Source: Pseudomonas sp. WN033 (GTDB lineage: Bacteria > Pseudomonadota > Gammaproteobacteria > Pseudomonadales > Pseudomonadaceae). Taken from it: a stretch of DNA of 64,000 nt. Positions 27,305-35,304 of the stretch are shown one piece after another. The notes beneath the pieces are model-generated. The model was not told the DNA's origin, ran no database searches, and worked only from the letters and a program-made list of their open reading frames with translations. The position numbers and the translations under genes were made by a program. The DNA is taken from the NCBI GenBank assembly GCA_002287035.1, contig NSKG01000010.1:99964-163963 (forward strand). Direction: 5' to 3'. Numbering within the stretch: the first letter of the stretch is position 1; every line of letters begins with the position of its first letter.

Positions 27305-27325
27305 AAACTAACATAATGTTATTTT
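27305..27325. promoter_or_regulatory. Operator E (TGAC-N5-GTCA family)
   Basis: The core is TAAC-ATAAT-GTTA, a near-perfect palindrome, 88 bases ahead of the DUF35 gene at 27221. Confidence 0.55.
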
Positions 27326-27432
27326 TAAGTCTAGATCAAAAACAGCTTTTCCAGCAACACCTTCGATCAACGGGAAGTGCTGGATGCAACAGCCCGCTCT
27401 GGGCAGGCTTGCACATGTCGTTTTTTTTCAAT

Positions 27433-27453
27433 AAGCTGACTAATAGTTATTTA
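27433..27453. promoter_or_regulatory. Operator F (TGAC-N5-GTCA family)
   Basis: The core is TGAC-TAATA-GTTA followed by TTTAT, 45 bases ahead of the SDR start at 27494. With site E, each divergent gene of this spacer has its own copy. Confidence 0.6.
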
Positions 27454-27493
27454 TTGGTGCATGCAGCACCTACTCACAGGTGGAGGATAGCGT

Positions 27494-28192
27494 ATGGCGG
27501 ACTCTCTGGTGGTTATCACGGGAGCAGCAGGTGCCCTGGGCAGGGGTGTGGCGCAAGCATTCATTAATGCAGGGCATCGGGTAGTGCTGGTGGATCGTGA
27601 TGCGGCGGCACTGCGTGCTGTCTACTCAGGCGAGAAGGCGGGGCAGTATCTGGTTGCGGTGGATCTCACCAGCAGAGAGGCCACACAGAAGGCCTTGGGT
27701 GACTGTTTTGCACAGCATGGGGTGCCTGCTGTGCTGTGCAATATCGCTGGGGGTTTTGCCATGGGGGATGCTGTCCACGAAGCTGGCGAAGAAGTCTGGC
27801 AGCAAATGCTCGAGATGAACGTGAATACCGTCCTGAACACCTCTTACGCAGTGGTGCCCGGCATGCTTGCGTCGGGAGGAGGCAAGGTCATCAACGTAGC
27901 AGCGGCTGGTGCTGTCAGCGGCAAGCCGGCAATGGCGCCCTACTGTGTATCGAAAAGTGCGGTAGCGCGCATCACCGAGTCCATGGCGCTGGAGCTACGC
28001 GACAAGGGCATCAACGTAAATGCCGTTGCGCCAAGTATCATCGATACCCCTTCCAATCGTGCCGGCATGCCTGACGCCGATCCGGCTCTCTGGGTAAGTC
28101 CGGAGCAACTGGCGAACGTCATTCTGTTTCTTGCCTCTGAGCAGGCCAGCGCAGTGCATGGGGCTGTAATACCGGTGGTTGGCCGCTCCTGA
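27494..28192 (+). CDS. SDR family oxidoreductase
   Basis: 232 residues. TGAAGALGRG (9-18) binds the cofactor, CNIAGG is the NAG-like motif, and YCVSK gives Tyr and Lys of the active site, so it should be a working NAD(P)-dependent dehydrogenase, probably of a hydroxyl or keto group. Start ATG 27494 follows GTGGAGGA. It stands alone: an operator lies just upstream, and two terminators follow. Confidence 0.88.
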   Translation: MADSLVVITGAAGALGRGVAQAFINAGHRVVLVDRDAAALRAVYSGEKAGQYLVAVDLTSREATQKALGDCFAQHGVPAVLCNIAGGFAMGDAVHEAGEEVWQQMLEMNVNTVLNTSYAVVPGMLASGGGKVINVAAAGAVSGKPAMAPYCVSKSAVARITESMALELRDKGINVNAVAPSIIDTPSNRAGMPDADPALWVSPEQLANVILFLASEQASAVHGAVIPVVGRS

Positions 28193-28201
28193 GCGGTTTT
28201 T
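28183..28201 (+). terminator. Rho-independent terminator overlapping the SDR stop codon
   Basis: Stem CCGCT/AGCGG with a CCTG loop, then five T. The stop codon is inside the hairpin. Confidence 0.7.
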
Positions 28202-28215
28202 CAATTTTCTCCTTT

Positions 28216-28239
28216 GGGCGTCTCCTGGCGCCCTTTTTT
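28216..28239 (+). terminator. Second Rho-independent terminator after the SDR gene
   Basis: Stem GGGCG/CGCCC with an 8-base loop and six T, 25 bases after the SDR stop. Tandem with the hairpin at 28183. Confidence 0.7.
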
Positions 28240-28345
28240 ATGACTTGCCATCCATGGCCGCCACCCTTCGGGCCGTTGCTGACGCGACGTTAAAAGTTTC
28301 TCCCGGAAATTTTTTATGCGCCGGTGATAATGGAATGGCTAACGA

Positions 28346-28378
28346 CAAAAAGCCCTCCCCGGTGTCGCTGGGAGGGCT
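28346..28378 (-). terminator. Rho-independent terminator of the amidohydrolase gene
   Basis: On the minus strand, the nine-base stem AGCCCTCCC/GGGAGGGCT is followed by a run of T (AAAAA at 28346-28350 on the plus strand). It lies 20 bases after the amidohydrolase stop. Confidence 0.85.
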
Positions 28379-28397
28379 TTGAAAGAACGGTTACGGC

Positions 28398-29726
28398 TCA
28401 GGCGTCAGCGGTGATTTCACCGTCCGCCTTGCCCACCGCGGTGAACATGCGAATGATATCGCCCGAGGTCACGCGCTCCTGCTGGTTGCCAATTTGCTGT
28501 GAGCCAGAGCCGTAGGACTTCGGCTCGGTATCTACATCTACAGCCAGTGCCCGTAGAGCGCCAACGGTGCACTTGTCGCGGCCTCCCATCATGCCGAACG
28601 CATCGAAACTGAACAGGCGCAGCGCGTTTTCATGGCTGATCTTGTTGATCGTGCGCTCAGGCAGGTGGCTGAGGGTGTCGAACAGGCGATCGGCCGACTC
28701 TGGCCAGACCGTATCGGAGTGGGGGTAGTCGCACTCGTAGGCGACGTTGTCTTCTCCGATGGCTGCCAGATTGTCGAGCCCGAACTTGTCATCGATGAAG
28801 CAGGTCAGGAAGTGCTCACGGAAAACGTCGCTGGGCTTTTTCTTGCCGAAGTCGGCGAATGTCCAGGCCTTGTGGTGCTCGTGAACAAAATCGGCGCGCT
28901 CGAGGAAGTAGGGAATCCAGCCGATGCCGCCTTCGGACAGGGAAATTTTCAGGTCCGGGTATTTTTGCAGGGCTTTCAGGTGCAGCCAGTCGGCTGCCGA
29001 GTTCACGATCGAGATCGGCATGGTGATGATCCAGGCGTCGATTGGCGAGTCCATCGAGGCGTGGGGAGCCTGGGCGCCAGAGCCAATGTGAATATTGATC
29101 ATTACCTTGTTTTCGGCACAGACCTTCCAGAGCGGATCCCAGTGGTCGCTGTGCAGGCTGGGCTGGCCTTTCAATGCCGGGTTGTCGGTGAAGGATATGG
29201 CATGGCAGCCTTTTTTGACGACACGCTTGATTTCTTCGACTGTGGCATTGATGTCCCAGTAGGGAACGATGGCGTTGGGTATGTTGCGGCCAGGATAGCT
29301 GCCACACCACTCGTCGATGTGCCAGTCGTTATAGGCTTTCAGCAGCGTCAGGGCATTCTTCTTGTTCTCGAACTGGTGAAACAGACTACCGTCAAAGGTC
29401 ACCACGCTTGGGAAGTTCAGCGAGGCGAGCAGACCATTGGCATTCATGTCATCGATGCGAGCATGGATGTCCCAGGCGCCTTTGCGCATCTGGTCGAATG
29501 AAATCGGCTCACAGCCGTACTCTTCCCTGATACGGCCCACTACCGCGTTCAAGCCGATGTTGCCTGCCCGGCGGCCTTCGAAAAGCCAGTAGTCGGCACC
29601 GTTTTTATCTTTCAGGACCCTTGGAGCAAAGGCTTTCTGGGCAGTTGTCAGGTGTTGATCGAACATGGTCGGTGGTTCGACGATATGGTCATCAACGCTA
29701 ACAAGAATCAGGTCATCGACTTTCAT
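28398..29726 (-). CDS. Amidohydrolase-2 family metal-dependent hydrolase/decarboxylase
   Basis: 442 residues from ATG 29726 (GGAGATATCC upstream); a 41-codon upstream extension has no ribosome site. The metal motif DDH (12-14) opens the barrel. INIHIGSGAQ supplies a further His, and CDYPHSD the catalytic Asp. The family (ACMSD-like) includes decarboxylases and ring hydrolases. It is a clear paralogue of the gene at 49214, sharing WIPY, HHKAW and CFIDD blocks. Operator G lies 128 bases upstream. Substrate is unknown. Confidence 0.88.
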   Translation of the reverse strand: MKVDDLILVSVDDHIVEPPTMFDQHLTTAQKAFAPRVLKDKNGADYWLFEGRRAGNIGLNAVVGRIREEYGCEPISFDQMRKGAWDIHARIDDMNANGLLASLNFPSVVTFDGSLFHQFENKKNALTLLKAYNDWHIDEWCGSYPGRNIPNAIVPYWDINATVEEIKRVVKKGCHAISFTDNPALKGQPSLHSDHWDPLWKVCAENKVMINIHIGSGAQAPHASMDSPIDAWIITMPISIVNSAADWLHLKALQKYPDLKISLSEGGIGWIPYFLERADFVHEHHKAWTFADFGKKKPSDVFREHFLTCFIDDKFGLDNLAAIGEDNVAYECDYPHSDTVWPESADRLFDTLSHLPERTINKISHENALRLFSFDAFGMMGGRDKCTVGALRALAVDVDTEPKSYGSGSQQIGNQQERVTSGDIIRMFTAVGKADGEITADA

Positions 29727-29849
29727 GGGGATATCTCCGTCAGTCTCTGATGGCGGCCGGCCATCGTGTGAATGTACCGCACTGCGGTAACCGCTTGTTG
29801 TTATATTACCCCCATACATTACGCCGGAGCATCGATTTCGGCAAGCCAA

Positions 29850-29870
29850 AAACAGACTATATGTCAGTTA
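29850..29870. promoter_or_regulatory. Operator G (TGAC-N5-GTCA family)
   Basis: The core is AGAC-TATAT-GTCA followed by GTTAT, 128 bases ahead of the amidohydrolase start at 29726. Confidence 0.6.
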
Positions 29871-29989
29871 TATGATTTGGTCGGCCAGCTCGTTTATCAC
29901 AAAATATTGCAGTGAATAAGCTTGTTTGGGGTTGATGGCAGGATACTGCCGGGATATGAGGTACGGAAATGGAATTTCGTATATATACC

Positions 29990-30010
29990 TTTCTGATACA
30001 ATGTCAATTA
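29990..30010. promoter_or_regulatory. Operator H (TGAC-N5-GTCA family)
   Basis: The core is TGAT-ACAAT-GTCA followed by ATTAC. It keeps the five-base spacing but has weaker flanks, 59 bases ahead of the Cache protein start. Confidence 0.45.
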
Positions 30011-30064
30011 CTGTGCTGATGATGGCGCATAACCGATTGGCAAAAGTCGAGGAGGGGGTGGTCA

Positions 30065-30937
30065 GTGAGGCATAACATTGTGTGGGGCATGATTTCCGTT
30101 GTCGGGGTGGTTGTCACCCTGCTTGGTGCTGGCAAACTGGCCGCTCAGGACGGCTATGAAAGTGAAGAGATAGAGGCTCTGACGTTGCTTGAGCAGGCCG
30201 TTGCTCATTATCGGGAACGGGGCGAAGAAGCATTGCCGGCGTTCAGTCGCCAGGGGGCCTTTGTCACGGACAAGCTGTACGTATTCGTACTCGGCCTCGA
30301 CGGGCGGATGCTTGCAAGCGGCGGTCCTTCTCACCAACTGGTTGGACGGAATGTTACCGAGCAACTGCCCCCTGATCTGCGCGAAGCATTCGAGTCCAAA
30401 GTGCTTGGCTTGGAAGAGGCTGATGGCGTGCAGCAGGCCGAGTATCGTTGGCGCAACTGGAGCGAGGCCCGGGACGAGCGAAAAAGGGTTTTCTTTCAGC
30501 GGGTAGGAGATCGGGTGCTGGCGGTGGGGTTCTTCATCCGGCGCGGCAGCGCTGACGAAGCGATTGCCTTGCTGGAGCGCGCAGTGGAAGCACTGGAGAG
30601 GGATCCCGAGGGTGCACTTGCCGCTATCAACCGGCATGACCTGGCTTACCTTCAGGATGACCTGTATGTCTATGTGGTGGACAGGGATACCAGCAGGTTT
30701 GTTGCCCACGGATACAACAAGCGCATGATTGGCGCTGATTTTTCCAGCCTGGTGGACGCCAAGGGGCAGCCCGTTGGAAGGCCCATGATGGCTGCGGCCA
30801 ATGACGATGCCGTGGCACGCCATGCCTATTTGTGGATCAACCCGGTGACACGCAAGGTAGAGCCAAAAGAGACCATCTTCAAACGGCTGGGTAACTATGT
30901 GGTAGCTGTTGGCTATTACCTGCCGGCCATGGAGTAG
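30065..30937 (+). CDS. Exported protein with two tandem Cache-like (sCache_2) domains
   Basis: 290 residues from GTG 30065 (GGAGGGGG upstream). The signal sequence ends near residue 28 (KLAAQ). Two homologous halves follow (about 35-155 and 160-290). Each opens with a long helix (TLLEQAVAHY, ALLERAVEAL) and contains LYVFVLGLDGRMLAS or LYVYVVDRDTSRFVA, and each ends in a VGF/VGY strand. Cache domains bind small ligands outside the cytoplasm, usually as sensor parts of chemoreceptors or kinases. Here no transmembrane output domain is attached, so it may be a free periplasmic binding protein. Confidence 0.8.
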   Translation: MRHNIVWGMISVVGVVVTLLGAGKLAAQDGYESEEIEALTLLEQAVAHYRERGEEALPAFSRQGAFVTDKLYVFVLGLDGRMLASGGPSHQLVGRNVTEQLPPDLREAFESKVLGLEEADGVQQAEYRWRNWSEARDERKRVFFQRVGDRVLAVGFFIRRGSADEAIALLERAVEALERDPEGALAAINRHDLAYLQDDLYVYVVDRDTSRFVAHGYNKRMIGADFSSLVDAKGQPVGRPMMAAANDDAVARHAYLWINPVTRKVEPKETIFKRLGNYVVAVGYYLPAME

Positions 30938-30940
30938 GTG

Positions 30941-30977
30941 CGGCCCACCGATATCCTATTGGATATCCGGTGGGCCG
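30941..30977. terminator. Long hairpin between convergent genes
   Basis: A stem of about 16 bases (CGGCCCACCGATATCC against its complement, one bulged C) with a TATT loop. It starts 3 bases after the Cache gene stop and ends 5 bases before the reductase stop. There is no T-run; it probably protects or ends both transcripts. Confidence 0.7.
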
Positions 30978-30981
30978 TACC

Positions 30982-32220
30982 TCAAAGCAGGTCCTTGAGG
31001 GCTACACCGGTATCGGCCAGCGCGGGGGCGCTGGAAGCACTGGTCCTGGCCTGAACCAGTTTGCGGATCATGCCAAATTCGCTTGGACGGCTGACGCAAT
31101 CCGCTGCAATCAGTTTGTCCTTGGCAAAGTAGAAGGCTGCGAAGCTACGTTCCTCGGGGTTGCCCCTGATGACGACCTGGTCGTAGCCTTGCGACAAACC
31201 AACCATTTGCAGCTTGAGGTCATACTGATCGGACCAGAACCACGGAACGGATTCGTAGGGTTTGGGGTTGCCATTGATGCTCTGCGCCGCGACTCTTGCC
31301 TGTTCAACGGCGTTGGGCACCGACTCAAGGCGGATACGACGTTGGTATGCCATGCTGGGGTGGTTGCTGCAATCGCCAATGGCATAAATGGCGGGGTCGG
31401 AGGTCTGGCAGTATTCGTTGACCACAATGCCGTTATCGACATCAAGGCCCGCGGCCTCGGCAAGCCCGGTTTCCGGAATGGCCCCTATGCCTGCCAGGAC
31501 CACGTCCGTGACGAGTTCCTGCCCGTCTTCCAGGGTAATACTGTGCACTGCGGTGCCGTTTGACGACAGGGCAATGGATCTGATCCGGGCACCAGTCAGC
31601 AATCGTATGCCGGCACTCTGGTGAACCTGCTGGTAAAAAGCCGACACCTCGGGCGCTGTAACCCGGGACAGGACTCTTTCCTCTGCTTCGAGGACTGTAA
31701 CCTGAAGGCCCAGGGTCAGGGCTGCTGAAGCGACTTCCAGGCCAATATAGCCGCCGCCGATTATCAGCAGTTTCTTACCAGGTTGGAGGTCGCCTTTGAG
31801 GCGCTGGGCGTCGGCAAGGTTACGCAGGTAATGCAGATTGGCTGGCGGCAGGCTGGTGGGGTCCGGCAGTGCAAGCTGTCGTGGCCGGCTCCCGGTCGCG
31901 ATGATCAGGTTATCCCAGGCGAGTGTGCTACCGTCGCTCAGGGTGACGCTACGTGTCTGCCGGTCAATGGCCTGGACACGGATGCCTGAGGCAATTTCAA
32001 TGTCCGCTTTGGTGAAGTTCGCGGCGGGCCGAATCAGCAAGGACTCCGGTTCCGTGGCCGCCAGCAGAAAGGCCTTTGACAGCGGTGGGCGCTGATAAGG
32101 TAAACCGTGTTCCTCGCACACCAGCACTATTCGGCCGGTATAACCACCCTGTCTCAAGGACAGGGCCGCCTCTCCGCCAGCATGACCGCCGCCGATGATG
32201 ATCGTTGTTTTCAGATTCAT
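30982..32220 (-). CDS. Rubredoxin/ferredoxin reductase, FAD-dependent
   Basis: 412 residues with the first dinucleotide motif GGGHAGG (10-16), a second GGGYIG (about 154-159) for NADH, and AIGDC near 285 for FAD. It belongs to the putidaredoxin reductase / AlkT group, moving electrons from NADH to a small iron-sulphur protein. The rubredoxin gene lies 4 bases upstream, so rubredoxin is the obvious partner. The ferredoxin at 1385 could also be served. Last gene of the 34917-30982 transcript. Confidence 0.9.
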   Translation of the reverse strand: MNLKTTIIIGGGHAGGEAALSLRQGGYTGRIVLVCEEHGLPYQRPPLSKAFLLAATEPESLLIRPAANFTKADIEIASGIRVQAIDRQTRSVTLSDGSTLAWDNLIIATGSRPRQLALPDPTSLPPANLHYLRNLADAQRLKGDLQPGKKLLIIGGGYIGLEVASAALTLGLQVTVLEAEERVLSRVTAPEVSAFYQQVHQSAGIRLLTGARIRSIALSSNGTAVHSITLEDGQELVTDVVLAGIGAIPETGLAEAAGLDVDNGIVVNEYCQTSDPAIYAIGDCSNHPSMAYQRRIRLESVPNAVEQARVAAQSINGNPKPYESVPWFWSDQYDLKLQMVGLSQGYDQVVIRGNPEERSFAAFYFAKDKLIAADCVSRPSEFGMIRKLVQARTSASSAPALADTGVALKDLL

Positions 32221-32224
32221 GCGC

Positions 32225-32392
32225 TCAGTCCATTTCTATCATGGCGAAATCTTCCTTGGCGGCACCACACTCCGGGCAGATCCAGTCTTCAGGAATCTCC
32301 TCCCAGGGCGTGCCGGGCGCTATGCCTTCTTCAGGAAGACCAAGGCTTTCGTCATAGATGAATGCGCAAAAGAAACACTGCCATTTTTTCAT
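32225..32392 (-). CDS. Rubredoxin
   Basis: 55 residues, with two CxxC knuckles at 6-9 (CFFC) and 39-42 (CPEC) and the usual YDE...G...PGTPWEEIPEDW core, so a mononuclear Fe(SCys)4 protein of normal length. In bacteria rubredoxin carries electrons to AlkB-type alkane hydroxylases and other oxygenases. Start ATG 32392 has AAGGACA upstream. It lies between the alcohol dehydrogenase and the reductase genes. No AlkB-like gene is in the window. Confidence 0.95.
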   Translation of the reverse strand: MKKWQCFFCAFIYDESLGLPEEGIAPGTPWEEIPEDWICPECGAAKEDFAMIEMD

Positions 32393-32414
32393 GTTGTTAT
32401 TGTCCTTCTAGGGT

Positions 32415-33434
32415 CTAATCAAGACGAAGGATCACCTTCGCGGAGAGATGGGGGTCCTGAGCTGTCAGAAAGGCTACCTCATAGTCATCCAGCGGGTAGC
32501 TGTGGCTGATCATGGGTTCGATGGCCAGTTGCTGGTTGCCGAGCATCTCCAGCACTTCAGCGAATTCGGTAGGATATGACAGCGAGCCGATGACGGAAAT
32601 TTCCTTGATGATAAGTTGCGCAAGGTCCATTGCCACAGGTTTTTTGTGTGTAGCGAGAATCAATAGACGCGCGCCATCGCAGGCCATCCCGAAGACCTCG
32701 TCGAGCAGGGGGGCGTGGCCGGCACAGTCTATGTAGAGACTGGCGTTGATGCTCGGCTGGCGCATGACTTTCGATTTGACCGTGCCGAGGGAGGACTCCA
32801 GACTCTCGCGCAATGCTTGATGGCTGGTGTTCACCGTGGCCGAGGCGCCTAGCTGACGAGCCCGCTCCAGTCTTTCTTCAATCACGTCTACCACTACAAT
32901 GTCTTGCACCCCGCGGTGCTTCAGCGCCGCAACGGCTCCCAACCCAATGGGGCCTGCGCCGAGGATCACAACCCGATCACCAGCATGGGTGGCCGCCTTG
33001 TTCAGCCCGTGCATGCTGACCGCAATCGGTTCGGTGAGTACCGCACGCTCCAGGCTGAGGCTGTCCTGAACCGGAAAAACCGACTCGCCTGAGCGGGCGT
33101 CGCGTACCAGCAGATACTCGGCGAACCCGCCATGTACGGGATCCCCGGTGCCAATTCGGTTGCGACCCTTCATTGGGTGAATGACCACTCGTTGGCCGGT
33201 CTCGAGGCTGGAGACGTTTTCCCCCATCGTATGAATGATACCTACCAGTTCGTGACCCAGCGGCACGGGCTCGCCACTGGGTCGGCCGATATAGCCATCA
33301 CGCAGAAACCCAAGATCGCTACCGCAGATTCCGGCGGCAATGATTCTGACGACGATGTCATCCGGGCCAGGGGTAGGCACTGGAACCTCGTCAAGACGAA
33401 GTTCATTGACGCCATGCATGCGTAGCTGCTTCAC
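32415..33434 (-). CDS. Zinc-type medium-chain alcohol dehydrogenase
   Basis: 339 residues, GTG start at 33434 with AAGGAG 8 bases ahead. GICGSD holds the catalytic zinc Cys and GHELVG the His/Glu. The cofactor motif GAGPIGLG lies near 170. The four-Cys structural zinc lobe is absent (the segment reads MKGRNRIGTG), as in sorbitol dehydrogenase. It should oxidise an alcohol with NAD(P). Next to rubredoxin and its reductase, it would fit as the step after a terminal hydroxylation, an inference from order. Confidence 0.88.
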   Translation of the reverse strand: MKQLRMHGVNELRLDEVPVPTPGPDDIVVRIIAAGICGSDLGFLRDGYIGRPSGEPVPLGHELVGIIHTMGENVSSLETGQRVVIHPMKGRNRIGTGDPVHGGFAEYLLVRDARSGESVFPVQDSLSLERAVLTEPIAVSMHGLNKAATHAGDRVVILGAGPIGLGAVAALKHRGVQDIVVVDVIEERLERARQLGASATVNTSHQALRESLESSLGTVKSKVMRQPSINASLYIDCAGHAPLLDEVFGMACDGARLLILATHKKPVAMDLAQLIIKEISVIGSLSYPTEFAEVLEMLGNQQLAIEPMISHSYPLDDYEVAFLTAQDPHLSAKVILRLD

Positions 33435-33485
33435 GATAGGAACTCCTTTCCGGCCGTCAGATTGGGCCTGGCGTCCGGGTGATTG

Positions 33486-33968
33486 TCAGATGCTGCCTTC
33501 GAGATTGGCCTTGCCTTTTACCAGTCGCAAAGGCGTGTACTCAATGACCAGGGAACCGTCCTGTTTGACCACTCGGTTGCGGGTGCGAACCAGTCCCATG
33601 CCCGGTTTGCCCTTGCTGGCGCGGGACTCGATCACCTCGACCTCGACGTGAATGGTGTCGCCGGCGAAAGTCGGGCCCTTGATGTCCAGGTCCATACTCA
33701 GGAAGGCTACGCCCACGCCCTGCAGTGCGGTCTGGAACAGCAGCCCTTCGGCAAAGCAGAAGACCTGGCCGCCAGGCACCAGCCGACCGCTAAAACCGGC
33801 GTCCTTCAAGAACTCCACATTGGTAAAGAGCACCTCGAGCATGCCGGTGCTTGAGATGAAATTGACAATGTCCGCTTCAGTAATGGTTCGGCCCTGGGTC
33901 TTGAAGGCCCTGCCGACGGGCAGTTCTTCCCAGGGAAAGCCGATACCGATGGTTTCTAGTGTGCTCAT
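33486..33968 (-). CDS. MaoC-like hot-dog protein, catalytic pair replaced
   Basis: 160 residues with a MaoC hot-dog fold (TITEADIVNFISSTG, GRLVPGGQVFCFAEGLL, and VEVEVIESR). In active hydratases the segment after TG reads D-x-N-P-x-H; here it reads MLEVLF, so the Asp and His are gone. It may be the non-catalytic half of a heteromeric hydratase, as in ChsH1-ChsH2, or a binding protein. Start ATG 33968 has GGAGACAGG ahead. Second gene of the 34917 transcript. Confidence 0.8.
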   Translation of the reverse strand: MSTLETIGIGFPWEELPVGRAFKTQGRTITEADIVNFISSTGMLEVLFTNVEFLKDAGFSGRLVPGGQVFCFAEGLLFQTALQGVGVAFLSMDLDIKGPTFAGDTIHVEVEVIESRASKGKPGMGLVRTRNRVVKQDGSLVIEYTPLRLVKGKANLEGSI

Positions 33969-34017
33969 TATCCTGTCTCCATTATCGTTATTGGAAATGT
34001 TATCAGCCAGTTCGGGC

Positions 34018-34917
34018 TCAGATGGGGTCCCAGGTAGTCAGCGACGGGGAGGGCACATTTTCATAGAAAGAGTTCTTCATCGCCGGGACCGCATGTTCGG
34101 CAATGCTTTCGGCCGTCCAGCCCTCGCTGCGGTGCACGGAGCGGATTACCCGCGGTTGGGAAAAGAGATAGATCTCGTTGGCGCGGACGCCGAAGATCTG
34201 GCCGGAGACCTCGGCACCAGCATCACTGGCAAGATATACCGCCAGAGGCGCGATCTTGCGGGGCTCCATGGTCTTCAGCTTCTCCATACGCTCGGCGGCG
34301 TCGGCTGTATCCGTTGGTACCGATGCAGTCATGGCGGTCCACGCCCAGGGAGCGATGCAGTTCGACCTGACATTGTAGCGAGCCATGTCCAGGGCGATGC
34401 TCTTGGAGAGGGCGACGAGACCCAGTTTGGCCGCAGCGTAATTGGACTGGCCGGGGTTGCCGATCAGGCCGCTGGTCGAGGTCATATGGATATAGGAGCC
34501 GCCTTGCTGTTCCTTGAAATACGGCGCTGCCGCTCTGGATATGTAGAACGAGCCGTTGAGATGTACATCGACCACCTGCTGCCATTCTTCCAGGCTCATT
34601 TTGAAGAAGAAACGGTCACGGACGATACCGGCGTTGTTGACAACGCAGTCTACCCGCCCGAAATGATCCATGGCCGTCTGGATGATACGTCCGGCCGATG
34701 CCCATTCCGCGATGCTGTCGGTATTGGCGGCGGCCTGACCACCGGCGCGGCGTATTTCTTCGGCCACATGCTCTGCGCTGCTTGATCCATCTTCCCGTTT
34801 GGCCAAGTCGTTGATGACAACCCGTGCGCCTTCGGCGGCGAATGCCAGGGCAAACTCGCGTCCGATGCCGCTGCCGGCTCCTGTTATGACGACCACTTTG
34901 TCTTCGACCATGGGCAT
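34018..34917 (-). CDS. SDR, (3R)-hydroxyacyl-CoA dehydrogenase type (HSD17B4-like)
   Basis: 299 residues. TGAGSGIGRE (12-21), the NDLAKRED stretch after strand 2, NNAGIVRDR, and YAAAK for the active site. The long insert after NDL and the sequence style match the dehydrogenase domain of peroxisomal multifunctional enzyme 2 and its bacterial relatives. It would oxidise 3R-hydroxyacyl-CoA made by a MaoC hydratase. First gene of the 34917-30982 transcript, 61 bases from operator I. GGAG lies upstream of ATG 34917. Confidence 0.88.
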   Translation of the reverse strand: MPMVEDKVVVITGAGSGIGREFALAFAAEGARVVINDLAKREDGSSSAEHVAEEIRRAGGQAAANTDSIAEWASAGRIIQTAMDHFGRVDCVVNNAGIVRDRFFFKMSLEEWQQVVDVHLNGSFYISRAAAPYFKEQQGGSYIHMTSTSGLIGNPGQSNYAAAKLGLVALSKSIALDMARYNVRSNCIAPWAWTAMTASVPTDTADAAERMEKLKTMEPRKIAPLAVYLASDAGAEVSGQIFGVRANEIYLFSQPRVIRSVHRSEGWTAESIAEHAVPAMKNSFYENVPSPSLTTWDPI

Positions 34918-34973
34918 GATGAGACTCCTTTTTTATCGGGTATGTCTGGGGGATTGCCAGAGCATTGTCTTTA

Positions 34974-34995
34974 TAGCTGTCATAGTGTCAGTTAT
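34974..34995. promoter_or_regulatory. Operator I (TGAC-N5-GTCA family)
   Basis: The core is TGTC-ATAGT-GTCA followed by GTTAT, 61 bases ahead of the SDR start at 34917. Confidence 0.6.
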
Positions 34996-35100
34996 TGGTG
35001 GAAATTTCGCAAGCATTTGCGACATGCTGCGCATCGATCCCCATGGGAATGTAAGGCAGGTCGCGCAATTGCAGCGAACTCTGCAACAATCGTTGCTGAA

Positions 35101-35121
35101 AGGCTGACTAATATGCAGTAT
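35101..35121. promoter_or_regulatory. Weak operator J
   Basis: TGAC-TAATA-TGCA followed by GTA. Left arm perfect, right arm poor. Confidence 0.3.
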
Positions 35122-35209
35122 CTCATCAGACGCTCCGAGAAATTGTCGGAAGCGATGTCGGGTAGGTCGGCTGGTGAGGGCTGTACTGGCAGGTAACTAT
35201 TCAAAGAAA

Positions 35210-35231
35210 CAACTACTATTGAGTCAGTTAA
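35210..35231. promoter_or_regulatory. Operator K, ahead of the TetR gene
   Basis: The right arm GTCAGTTAA is perfect; the left arm AACTACT is partial. It lies 79 bases ahead of the TetR start, a usual place for autoregulation. Confidence 0.45.
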
Positions 35232-35304
35232 TATAAAATGCGGTCTGTGCGCTGATGAGTTTTTTCTGCCGCATCAGAGACTGAACTGTGAGCGAGGATT
35301 GAGC

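Larger units (their letters stand above)
29727..30064. other. Divergent intergenic region (338 bp)
   Basis: AT-rich spacer between the amidohydrolase and the Cache protein. It holds two operator copies (cores 29854-29866 and 29994-30006), one for each side. No further ORF or RNA gene is visible. Confidence 0.6.
34918..35304. other. Divergent intergenic region (387 bp) with three operator copies
   Basis: Spacer between the SDR operon (minus) and the TetR gene (plus). It holds one good and two weaker copies of the palindrome. No further ORF is convincing: 34942-35196 is open but has no family likeness and unusual composition. Confidence 0.55.

Noticed and set aside
34942..35196. Small open frame in the TetR-SDR spacer
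   Set aside because: No ribosome site, no family likeness, and it runs across two operator copies.
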